In this document: in pieces, positions 1 to 7,358 of the stretch
Position numbering within the stretch: position 1 is the stretch's first letter
Layout: the number at the start of each line of letters is the position of its first letter
Assembly: GCA_017445925.1 (NCBI GenBank)
Contig: JAFSRW010000010.1
Location: 1 to 63,328 of the forward strand
Direction: 5' to 3'
Origin: Bacteroidaceae bacterium
GTDB lineage: Bacteria > Bacteroidota > Bacteroidia > Bacteroidales > Bacteroidaceae
DNA: 63,328 nt
Notes under the pieces: model-generated
The model's database searches: none
The model's input: the letters and a program-made list of their open reading frames with translations, nothing else
What the model was told of the DNA's origin: nothing
Made by a program: the position numbers and the translations under genes

Positions 1-125
1 ATTTCAGTAGTTAAGAATTCGGAAGTTAAGTAGTTAAGCCATTACCATTACACGTGTATAACTATCGGCTTTAACTTCTCAGGCCGCAAGGCCGATAACT
101 CCTTTAACTTCTTTAACTTCTCAAG
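1..125. repeat. GTTAA-rich short repeats with inverted repeat
   Basis: Intergenic sequence made of repeated AGTTAAG and CTTTAACTT blocks. TATCGGC at 63-69 is matched by GCCGATA at 91-97, so the middle can fold. The same GGAGTTA/GAAGTTA wording returns near 40528-40560 between cdaA and pta, so this is a dispersed family. No gene is visible; the left edge is cut by the window. Confidence 0.6.
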
Positions 126-157
126 AAAAATCTATTAACCTTTAAACTTTATTCGAT

Positions 158-259
158 ATGAAAAAAGAAACTTGGAAGACTATACTCCATCTTGTGGCAA
201 GCATCATTGCTTCTATCATTACCGCATTGGGAACTACCAGTTGTATGCGTGGTCTTTAG
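158..259 (+). CDS. smalltalk-type micro-protein (33 aa)
   Basis: A 33-residue ORF beginning MKKETWKTILHLVASIIAS, with one hydrophobic helix and ending near a Cys (TTSCMRGL). This matches the small smalltalk family of Bacteroidales: charged MKKETWK start, single membrane-like helix, late Cys. In relatives it usually lies between a HU-like DNA-binding gene and an N-acetylmuramoyl-L-alanine amidase gene; neither is downstream here, where a tandem array and terminator follow at once. Function is not known. The Cys sits in a T-S-C context at the helix end, which could also be read as a lipobox-like site, but the protein would be nearly all signal peptide. Confidence 0.75.
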   Translation: MKKETWKTILHLVASIIASIITALGTTSCMRGL

Positions 260-272
260 AGGTTTTTCAATT

Positions 273-384
273 TTGTCTGACACCTTTAAATCTTGTCTGA
301 AAACCTTTAAATCTTGTCTGAAAACCTTTAAATCTTGTCTGAAAACCTTTAAATTTTGTCTGAAAACCTTTAAATCTTGTCTGA
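273..384. repeat. 21-bp direct tandem repeat, about 6 copies
   Basis: The motif TTGTCTGA recurs at 273, 293, 314, 335, 356 and 377, so the period is 21 bp except for the first step of 20. The unit is roughly ACCTTTAAA-TCTTGTCTGAAA. It begins just after the smalltalk stop and ends just before a terminator hairpin whose 5-prime arm (ATGTCTGAG) resembles another unit. 21 bp is two helical turns, so all units face the same side of the DNA, as in iteron arrays. Open frames across it on both strands encode heptapeptide repeats but are probably by-products of the period. Confidence 0.9.
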
Positions 385-396
385 AAATTGGAAAAA

Positions 397-431
397 ATGT
401 CTGAGCTGTCGGGACTCAGGCATTTTTTTTT
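397..431 (+). terminator. intrinsic terminator after smalltalk gene
   Basis: ATGTCTGAG (397-405) pairs with CTCAGGCAT (415-423), one G-T pair, 9-nt loop, followed by nine T residues. A strong Rho-independent shape on the plus strand. Confidence 0.8.
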
Positions 432-432
432 G

Positions 433-440
433 TATTTTTG
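433..440 (+). promoter_or_regulatory. Bacteroidota -7 box TATTTTTG
   Basis: Matches TAnnTTTG and lies directly after the terminator, pointing toward the tail remnant at 501-629. It is probably the promoter of a gene that has been lost. No convincing -33 box, because the T-run occupies that space. Confidence 0.45.
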
Positions 441-457
441 CATCAGAAAAAGTTTAA

Positions 458-534
458 AACAATTAACCAAGAACAAATAACAATGAACAGTTAACAATGA
501 ACAAATAACAATGAACAGTTAACAGTTGACAATT
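458..534. repeat. heptamer array, unit AACAATG/AACAGTT/AACAAAT
   Basis: Eleven consecutive 7-bp units in exact register, all of the form AACNNNN apart from the last (GACAATT). The array runs into the open frame of the secreted-protein tail remnant, where it encodes the N/Q-rich linker. Confidence 0.9.
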
Positions 535-629
535 CTAATGTTTGGTACGACCTGAACGGCCGCAAGCTGAATTCACAGCCTAAGAAGGGTATCTATATAA
601 ATAATGGAAAGAAGATAGTTGTCAAGTAA
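501..629 (+). pseudogene. C-terminal tail remnant of a T9SS-type secreted protein
   Basis: The frame opens after a stop at 498-500 and has no ATG. It encodes a heptamer-derived linker and then NVWYDLNGRKLNSQPKKGIYINNGKKIVVK in substance: the typical C-terminal tail of Prevotella surface or secreted proteins (YDLxGRK, then GIYIxNGKK). The protein body is missing, so this is the end of a deleted gene, followed by its terminator at 651-680. Confidence 0.7.
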
Positions 630-650
630 ATGACAATTGAACAAAATGCT

Positions 651-680
651 GAGGGCGTGTCAAACAATTGGCACGCCCTC
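651..680 (+). terminator. terminator hairpin between tail remnant and putA
   Basis: GAGGGCGTG (651-659) pairs with CACGCCCTC (672-680), followed by TTTATTA. It lies between convergent frames, so it can serve the plus-strand remnant and the minus-strand putA. Confidence 0.75.
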
Positions 681-706
681 TTTATTAATCACATAATATT
701 AAATGC

Positions 707-3700
707 TCATTCTACCACAGGCACTTCAATCTGCGAACCATAGCGATGGTACTCGTTGGAAATAGACTGCTCCTTGATGTAATGAATGAGCTCGATGCGA
801 CCGTCGTGAACAGGACGGGCTTGAGCGATGTACTTGTCGCAGTTGGCTGCTGCCTGAAAGACAACGTCGGGCACCTCAGCCGAGATGGTGCGGATGCGCT
901 CGAAACGCTTGATGCTTTCGCAGAAGGCAGCCAGATTCTCCTGTATGGTCTTAGCGCCTTGGGCACGAGCTACGTCGAGCAGGGAATTGCCGTCGTCGGC
1001 AGAAACAGTGAGGGGCGTTCCAACGGTCTTGGCAGCAAGGCAAACCATCTCCACCTGTTCCTTTGTCTCATCGCCGAAGAGACGTAACGCCATACCTCCG
1101 GCCAAAGGCAGATAGCGGAAGACATTCTGCTCGCCACGAATCATCGGCTGGATGTTGCGCGGATGACGGAACTCTTTTTCGTACCACTCGGCGTACGAAG
1201 TTCTGTAGTCGGTGCTGGTTCCGGTCTTGTCGGTAATTGTCATAAACTGAGCCACATAGTTGGGACCGCCTGCCTTCAAGCCAGGGCCAAAGGCGGAGAG
1301 TTTCATACCGCCGAAAGGCTGACGGTTGACGATGGCGCCCGTGATGCCTCGGTTGATATAGAGATTACCTGCCAAGATGTGGTTCTTCCAATAGCGCTGC
1401 TCCTGCTCGTCGAGCGACTGAAGACCTGAGGTAAGACCGTAGTCGAGACCATTAACGAGTTCAACCGCTTCTTCGAGCGTGTCGTAAGGTGCTACGGCCA
1501 GGAGAGGAGCAAAGAGCTCGGTGCGGAAGGTGAAGGAGCCGGGCTTCACATCCACCTTGATGGTAGGACGCAGGATATAATGCTTCTCATCAACGAACTC
1601 AGGAGCGATGAGCCAACGTTCACCCGGTTCGAGTTGGAAGGCTCGTTCAAGCTTCTCGTTCTTGTTGGTAATCATGGGGCCAACGATATTGCCGGCATCC
1701 CATACGCCACCCACCTTGAGAGAAGAAGCGCAGTCCTTGAGTTTCTCGAAAAATTCGGGATGGTTATAGACGGAGCGCTCCACAAGCAGGAGTGAGCAGG
1801 CAGAACACTTCTGTCCGGCGTTGCCAAAGGCAGAGCGGCAAGCATTCATGATGGCATGGTCGCGGTCGCTCTTGGCAGAGATAATCATCACGTTCTTACC
1901 GCCCGTCTCAGCCGACAGCGGCTTACGGGGATTGGCATGTGCGAGGGCTTGTGCCGTCTCGGTACCACCCGTAAGAATGATGTGCTTGATGATGGGTGAA
2001 GAGGTGAGCAGAGGCGTTGCCTCACGGTCGGCAATGATGACCTGAAGGGCTTGCTTGGGAACGCCAGCCTCCCAGAACGCTTTAGCAAAGAGCCAGGCAA
2101 CAGGAGCTGCCACGGTAGCAGGCTTCAGGATACAGGTGTTGCCGGAAGCCAAGGCTGCCACAACACCGCCACAAGGAATGGCGCAGGGGAAGTTCCAAGG
2201 CGAGAGGACCAGTATGGTACCTTTACCACGCATTTCGATGTCGGGCAGCGCAGCAAACTTCTTCATCGTAGTGGTATAGAAGCGGCAGTAGTCGATGGCC
2301 TCGGAAACCTCCACATCGGCTTCCTCGATGGTCTTACCCGTGATAGCACACATACAACCGTTCAGGTCGCCACGCATCTGACCAAGGATATTGGCCGCAC
2401 GATACATTATCTGATGACGCTCCTCGACGGAAGTCTCACGCCAGCGTCCTGCATCGGCATCGGCAATGTCCAGAATCTGCTGTACCTGTTCCTTACCGGC
2501 ACGCGACATCTCGCAGACAAGCACATCGCCGGGCTGTGAGCGGTCGAAGTACTGAACGCGATCCTCGTTGAAGACCAACTCGTCGCCAATCTGGGTTGGG
2601 AGCAAATCGCCCGGCATGTTCTTCCACTTAGCAAATATCTTTTCTACCCATTGCTGGTTGCAGAAACGGTCGAAGTCGGTGTCGGGCTCGTTCAGCATCT
2701 CGTCCCTCGGTTCCTGTCCCACATAGGGCTGATTGCGGTCCTGCGTTCGTGTGGGCGTATGATTCAGGTTGTCCTTCATGTTATAGGCAGCGATGAACTG
2801 CTCCTGAAGCTCCTTCCATTCCTTCGTGTCGGGCTTGAGTGAGAAGCTGTGGGTCAGGAAGTTATCGGGGGCAGTATTCTCATCCATACGACGTACAAGG
2901 TAAGAGATGGCATTGAGGAAATGCTCCTTCTTCACAACGGGCGTATAGAGGATGACGTGGTTACCCAACTTCTTCTGCGCCCTCCAAACGTGGTTGGCCA
3001 TACCCTCGAGCATCTCGAAGCAGAAGCAGTCCTTGGGCGTCTGGTACATCTGGCTGAGCAGATAGGCGTAGGAGATGGTGAAAAGGTTATGCGAAGCCAT
3101 ACCGATGTGCAGCACGCGGGCGTTCTCGGGTTTCAGGCCACGCTCGATGATGTGCAGATAGTTGGCATCCACCTCCGTCTTGTTGGGGCGTACAGGGTTG
3201 GGCCATCCGCGCAGGTCGCTGACGATGTTCTCCATATCCAGGTTACAACCCTTAACGATACGCATCTTGATGGGGGAGCCTCCCTCAGCAACACGCTGGC
3301 GGGCAAACTCAAGAAGCTCTGTCTGGAAACCTTCGGCATCGGGCAGATAAGCCTGTACTACGATACCAGCCTCATAGTTCTTGAATTGTGGCAGGGAAAG
3401 AACATCCTTGAACAGCTTCATGGTCAGGTGGGCATCCTTATACTCCTCCATATCGAGGTTGATGAACTTGGGCTTGGTCACACCGTTCACATCGGTGTAA
3501 GGATAGTCGATAGCCGTCTGATAGAGTTCGGACATACGGCGAACCAGCTCAGGGAAGCACTCCTTATAGTTCAAGGCGTGCGTCTGGGCGTAGATACCGG
3601 ATATCTTAACGGAAATATAGTTGATGTCAGGCTCCTTAAGAGCTTCCAGATAGGAGCGATAGCGCTTGTCGGCCTCGCCGTCGCCAAGCACCACCTCACC

Positions 3701-4153
3701 CAAGAGGTTCACGTTCTGACCGATATCCTGCTGGAAACGCGTAGCAAGGTGCGTGGTCAGACTGGGGCGTGCAGCATCTATGATAACACGACCGGTATCA
3801 CGACGCAAGCGCCACTTGATGATGGGCACAGCCACCCAGTTGAAAAGGGGAAGGTAGGCAAACTTCTGGTACATCCAGAAGAGGGCATGATCAGAGGAGT
3901 CCAGGAACTTGGGGATTCCGTACTGATCGATAAGCTCCTTCACACGAATAGCTAACTTCTGGCGGTCGCGAATCTGACTGGTTTCATCGAGCATACGCAC
4001 GATAAACTTCTTGTCGCTGGGTGTGGTCACCATGGTGCCATACATGTGTTGTTCATTCTTTTCCAACTTGGTAAGGCCGGAATAACTCTCGTCGTAGAGT
4101 TTACGCATCCAGGAGAAGACCTCCTCAATGGTAGGTAATTGTTGTTCTTTCAT
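707..4153 (-). CDS. putA: bifunctional proline dehydrogenase / glutamate semialdehyde dehydrogenase
   Basis: A 1148-residue PutA-type enzyme that oxidises proline to P5C (FAD) and glutamate semialdehyde to glutamate (NAD). The proline dehydrogenase barrel spans roughly 130-440 and contains the substrate-binding motif RRMDEN at 421-426. The aldehyde dehydrogenase half spans roughly 530-1030, with general base Glu749 (SAETGG) and nucleophile Cys783 (GQKCSAC). The C-terminal part after about 1040 is less familiar and may be a structural cap as in long PutAs. There is no N-terminal ribbon-helix-helix domain, so the protein should not be its own repressor. It has its own promoter and stands alone, cytoplasmic or membrane-associated. 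Confidence 0.93.
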   Translation of the reverse strand: MKEQQLPTIEEVFSWMRKLYDESYSGLTKLEKNEQHMYGTMVTTPSDKKFIVRMLDETSQIRDRQKLAIRVKELIDQYGIPKFLDSSDHALFWMYQKFAYLPLFNWVAVPIIKWRLRRDTGRVIIDAARPSLTTHLATRFQQDIGQNVNLLGEVVLGDGEADKRYRSYLEALKEPDINYISVKISGIYAQTHALNYKECFPELVRRMSELYQTAIDYPYTDVNGVTKPKFINLDMEEYKDAHLTMKLFKDVLSLPQFKNYEAGIVVQAYLPDAEGFQTELLEFARQRVAEGGSPIKMRIVKGCNLDMENIVSDLRGWPNPVRPNKTEVDANYLHIIERGLKPENARVLHIGMASHNLFTISYAYLLSQMYQTPKDCFCFEMLEGMANHVWRAQKKLGNHVILYTPVVKKEHFLNAISYLVRRMDENTAPDNFLTHSFSLKPDTKEWKELQEQFIAAYNMKDNLNHTPTRTQDRNQPYVGQEPRDEMLNEPDTDFDRFCNQQWVEKIFAKWKNMPGDLLPTQIGDELVFNEDRVQYFDRSQPGDVLVCEMSRAGKEQVQQILDIADADAGRWRETSVEERHQIMYRAANILGQMRGDLNGCMCAITGKTIEEADVEVSEAIDYCRFYTTTMKKFAALPDIEMRGKGTILVLSPWNFPCAIPCGGVVAALASGNTCILKPATVAAPVAWLFAKAFWEAGVPKQALQVIIADREATPLLTSSPIIKHIILTGGTETAQALAHANPRKPLSAETGGKNVMIISAKSDRDHAIMNACRSAFGNAGQKCSACSLLLVERSVYNHPEFFEKLKDCASSLKVGGVWDAGNIVGPMITNKNEKLERAFQLEPGERWLIAPEFVDEKHYILRPTIKVDVKPGSFTFRTELFAPLLAVAPYDTLEEAVELVNGLDYGLTSGLQSLDEQEQRYWKNHILAGNLYINRGITGAIVNRQPFGGMKLSAFGPGLKAGGPNYVAQFMTITDKTGTSTDYRTSYAEWYEKEFRHPRNIQPMIRGEQNVFRYLPLAGGMALRLFGDETKEQVEMVCLAAKTVGTPLTVSADDGNSLLDVARAQGAKTIQENLAAFCESIKRFERIRTISAEVPDVVFQAAANCDKYIAQARPVHDGRIELIHYIKEQSISNEYHRYGSQIEVPVVE

Positions 4154-4191
4154 AATAATAGTTGTTATTTCAGATTATGATTTTTCACTTG

Positions 4192-4223
4192 CAAATATAT
4201 GAAATAAGCCAAAACAACACAAA
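4192..4223 (-). promoter_or_regulatory. putA promoter
   Basis: On the minus strand TTTG (4220-4223), 20 nt, then TATATTTG (4192-4199), about 38 nt before the putA ATG. Confidence 0.65.
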
Positions 4224-4298
4224 ATATAATACGTTTTCTTTTCATTTTCTGAGATAATGATTAACTTTATCCACGAAATCGTACAAAAAAATGGATAT

Positions 4299-4427
4299 AT
4301 GCGTCATCCACATACACGATACATTATATATTTTATAGCAGCCTTAGCCCTGATGACTTGTTGCACAGGTAAGGACAAAGTGAACTTCAGCATGACACCC
4401 TCTGAGTTCCGCAAGGCCAGACAATAA
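4299..4427 (+). CDS. putative 42-aa lipoprotein or lipoprotein stub
   Basis: The frame starts MRHPHTRY, continues with a hydrophobic stretch IIYFIAALALMT and a Cys-Cys pair that looks like a lipobox (LMTC), and ends after a short hydrophilic part (FSMTPSEFRKARQ). Either a genuine micro-lipoprotein or the surviving 5-prime end of a longer gene. It occupies the 322-bp gap between the putA start and the barrel gene. No good TAnnTTTG box was identified just upstream. Confidence 0.4.
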   Translation: MRHPHTRYIIYFIAALALMTCCTGKDKVNFSMTPSEFRKARQ

Positions 4428-4475
4428 TAACCACGAAACTATTATGAAATCATTCTCGCCAATAATGAGAGTGAA

Positions 4476-7322
4476 TTACCAGCGTTGTTCCTTGCGTTCG
4501 TCGCTTGTGCCCATAGTGTTCTTGCCACCTATAATGCTGAAGCGGTAGATGAGGGAGAAGAGACCGTACTGATAGATATCGTTGGTGCGGGTATCGCTAC
4601 GACTGAACTCTGAAACCCAACGGCTGATGTTGCTCTGCTGGCCTAAGATATCGAAGAACTCGGCCTTTATGGTCAGCGCCTTTCCCTTCAGGAAGGAGTG
4701 AGCCAAGGAGGCGTTCCAAATCATCTCGGTGGTATTCATGTCGTCACGGGAATATCCCCTACGGCACTGTACTCCGTAGTCGGTAGAAAGTTTGGTTCCC
4801 CATGGCATGGTCCACTCCACACGCGGTCCGTAGGAGAAACGGTAGGTATTGTTGTTTCCGATATCGGTAACATTGTTCTTGGTATACTGATAGTTCAGTG
4901 AGCCACGCATACCGGCATCTATCCAGTCGTTACGATAAGAGAACTGCAGGGTCCCGCTGGTACGCAGGTTATGGGTAACCGATTTAATGTCCTGATCATC
5001 TGTTTCCTGAGATGTTGCATTATTAAAGAAACCTACATTATGATTGTAATTAATGTGGGCATCAATGCTCAGAAAGAAACGTTTCTTCTTTCCCATAGCG
5101 GTATTAAAGCCTGCACCTGTTCCACCGCCCCAGTTTCCGTTAATATTCATGGGCCTGGTAGTGCGAATACCCGTTACAGGATCGTAAGTGGTCTTATTGC
5201 TGATACCGTTATGGGTGAAATTGGCATAAAGATAACTCCAAAGACCTTGCTGCTTCTCGGCATTGTAGGTATTGAAGTGTCCGTTCAGATTATGCGTAAA
5301 AGAGGGTTTCAACTCTGGATTACCACGCGTAATGTTCAGCGGGTCGGAGTCGTCAGTAATATCCAAGAGGTTGGTCATACTGGGCTGATTGGTTCGTCCG
5401 TTATAGCGGAAATCCATGTTGGTCTGCTTAGAGAAGTTATACTTGAAGTACATACGGGGAGCCATATTGAAGACGTTACGGACTACCTCAGGGTACTCGT
5501 TACCCATATACTTATAGTTCAGTTTGGTACGCTGGGGCAAGGCATCCACACCGATGTTGAAGTTGTACTTCTCACGGACACGACGGAACTGCAGGCTGAT
5601 GTTGTGGTTATAGTTACGATACTCCGAGAACTGGCTCAAGGCTACTGTATCACGCAGTTCCCAGCCTTCCTGCTCCATCATCAGGAGGGCATCTTCTATC
5701 TCATAGTGATTATCCTCGATGTAACTGGCAAGAGTCTGATAGGCATCTGAGTCATAGACGTAAGCACGGCGGTCGTTACGGTTATAGCCGTAGTTAAATC
5801 GATAGTTGATTTGTATGTAGGTGCGGTCGGCTATGGGTTCGCTATAAGTGAACTGACCGCCTATGTTGTAATTCAGCGAGGGTGTGTTGTAGTAACGGTT
5901 GTTGCGGTCGTTCTGAATGCTGACGGTGTCCTTACGATAAAAGATGTCGGCAGCAGAGAGCTGCTGGCTACGTCCCTGGGAGAAACCACCGAATGTTCTG
6001 AAGGTAATGTTACGTCCCTTATTATTGAGCTTGCGGTTGTACTGCAACCATCCATTAACCCAAGCATTATGGTTGTTGCTGTTGTTATGGCTGTTATTGG
6101 TGTTGACCGTATCAACCAGATTCAACTCCTCAAAAACATCATAGTTAATGGACGAATAATGCCCAAAACCATAACCTTTGGTATAGCCGAAGTTGGGGCG
6201 GAACATGATATTTGTCATGGTATCAGGTTTCCATTCCAAACGAATATTACCATCAAAATTATGATTGCCATTCAGCGTAGTGCTGACCGAATTAGAGAGT
6301 TTTCCGCGTGCAGCCACGAAGTTTTCCGACTCGGAGACATTCTCCACGTCCGACCCGTGATAACGGTAGTTAACGCTTCCACCAACCTCCAGTTTTTCCT
6401 TCTTGATGGTGAAGTTAGAACCCACCTCCTTGGTATTATGGAGGCCGCTGTTACCACCCCACCCCCAACGTTCAGGGGTGTTACGGATGCTTCCCAAGAG
6501 GGTGAAGTTATTCTCGTCCCAGAAACGGTTGGCCATCACGCGATTGTTGTAACGACCCTCTGTACCGTAACCGGCATTGGCATTTCCGAACCAGCCTCGC
6601 TTCATTTCCTTCTTAACAGAGAGGTCCAACACAGTTTCCTCTTCCCCATCATCTATACCGGTGATGCGAGTAAGGTCGCTCTTACGTTCGTACGACTTAA
6701 TCTTCTCGATCATCTCAACGGGGATGTTCTTCATGGCAATATCCTTGTCGTTCAGAAAGAATTCCTTTCCGTCCACCAATATCTTGGTAACTTCCTTGCC
6801 ATTGATGGTAATCTTACCGTCATCATCAATCTTGGCTCCAGGAAGGAGTTTTACCAAAGCCTCCAAAGTGGAGCCTTCCTGAACGCGATAGGCAGAAGGG
6901 TCGTAGACCAGAGAGTCACCATCCATACGGACTTTAAGAGCAGTACCGGTAATGGTAGTCTCCTGCATAAGCTTATAATCAGGCTGCAAGGTGATGAATC
7001 CTAAGTTATTATCTCCCTTATGGAGTTCGGACAAATCCATGAAACGGGTAATGTAGCCGATACAACTAACCTTTAACGACAAGCGTTTTCCGTGCTTGGG
7101 TTCCTTTATGTCCACCAAGCGGAAAACGCCTACCGTATCAGTATACATACCATCTACCATTGAGCTGTCTGGCAGCAGCATAACACGTACAGTTGCTGCC
7201 ATAACAGGCTCGTTGGTATCCTTTTCAATAATAGTTCCAGACAGATTCATCTTGCTCTGGGCAAATGTCTGGGATGTGGAAAAACAAGCAACGAGAGCCA
7301 CTAAGGTTCTTAATAGTTTCAT
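4476..7322 (-). CDS. TonB-receptor-like outer membrane beta-barrel protein
   Basis: 948 residues. Signal peptide at 1-21 ending TFAQ; a carboxypeptidase-regulatory-like (CNA-B type) domain at about 26-108; a plug-like region at about 120-215 (SLVYDPSAYRV, LLPGAKIDDDGKITINGKEV, then KILVDGKEFF); the rest is N/Y/R-rich beta-barrel strand sequence. This fits the OMP_b-brl_3 branch of SusC/TonB-dependent proteins, without a partner SusD gene nearby. Substrate cannot be told. The C-terminus (SDERKEQRW) is charged rather than ending in the usual aromatic strand. The M16 peptidase gene is 36 bp upstream on the same strand and may be cotranscribed. Confidence 0.88.
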   Translation of the reverse strand: MKLLRTLVALVACFSTSQTFAQSKMNLSGTIIEKDTNEPVMAATVRVMLLPDSSMVDGMYTDTVGVFRLVDIKEPKHGKRLSLKVSCIGYITRFMDLSELHKGDNNLGFITLQPDYKLMQETTITGTALKVRMDGDSLVYDPSAYRVQEGSTLEALVKLLPGAKIDDDGKITINGKEVTKILVDGKEFFLNDKDIAMKNIPVEMIEKIKSYERKSDLTRITGIDDGEEETVLDLSVKKEMKRGWFGNANAGYGTEGRYNNRVMANRFWDENNFTLLGSIRNTPERWGWGGNSGLHNTKEVGSNFTIKKEKLEVGGSVNYRYHGSDVENVSESENFVAARGKLSNSVSTTLNGNHNFDGNIRLEWKPDTMTNIMFRPNFGYTKGYGFGHYSSINYDVFEELNLVDTVNTNNSHNNSNNHNAWVNGWLQYNRKLNNKGRNITFRTFGGFSQGRSQQLSAADIFYRKDTVSIQNDRNNRYYNTPSLNYNIGGQFTYSEPIADRTYIQINYRFNYGYNRNDRRAYVYDSDAYQTLASYIEDNHYEIEDALLMMEQEGWELRDTVALSQFSEYRNYNHNISLQFRRVREKYNFNIGVDALPQRTKLNYKYMGNEYPEVVRNVFNMAPRMYFKYNFSKQTNMDFRYNGRTNQPSMTNLLDITDDSDPLNITRGNPELKPSFTHNLNGHFNTYNAEKQQGLWSYLYANFTHNGISNKTTYDPVTGIRTTRPMNINGNWGGGTGAGFNTAMGKKKRFFLSIDAHINYNHNVGFFNNATSQETDDQDIKSVTHNLRTSGTLQFSYRNDWIDAGMRGSLNYQYTKNNVTDIGNNNTYRFSYGPRVEWTMPWGTKLSTDYGVQCRRGYSRDDMNTTEMIWNASLAHSFLKGKALTIKAEFFDILGQQSNISRWVSEFSRSDTRTNDIYQYGLFSLIYRFSIIGGKNTMGTSDERKEQRW

Positions 7323-7358
7323 TAGGTTTTGTTAGGTATATTATGGCTTATTTCTTGA

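Noticed and set aside
273-384. CRISPR array
   Set aside because: Units are contiguous 21-mers with no unique spacers and there are no cas genes.
192-497. Open frames on both strands across the 21-bp tandem array, encoding repeated heptapeptides
   Set aside because: They follow from the 21-bp period, overlap the smalltalk gene in another frame and cross a terminator; no start signal or family.
2849-3955. 368-codon open frame antisense to putA
   Set aside because: Shadow of a strongly coding gene; no motifs, promoter or known family.
5811-7004. 397-codon open frame antisense to the barrel protein
   Set aside because: Shadow frame; the minus-strand gene has a signal peptide and domains.
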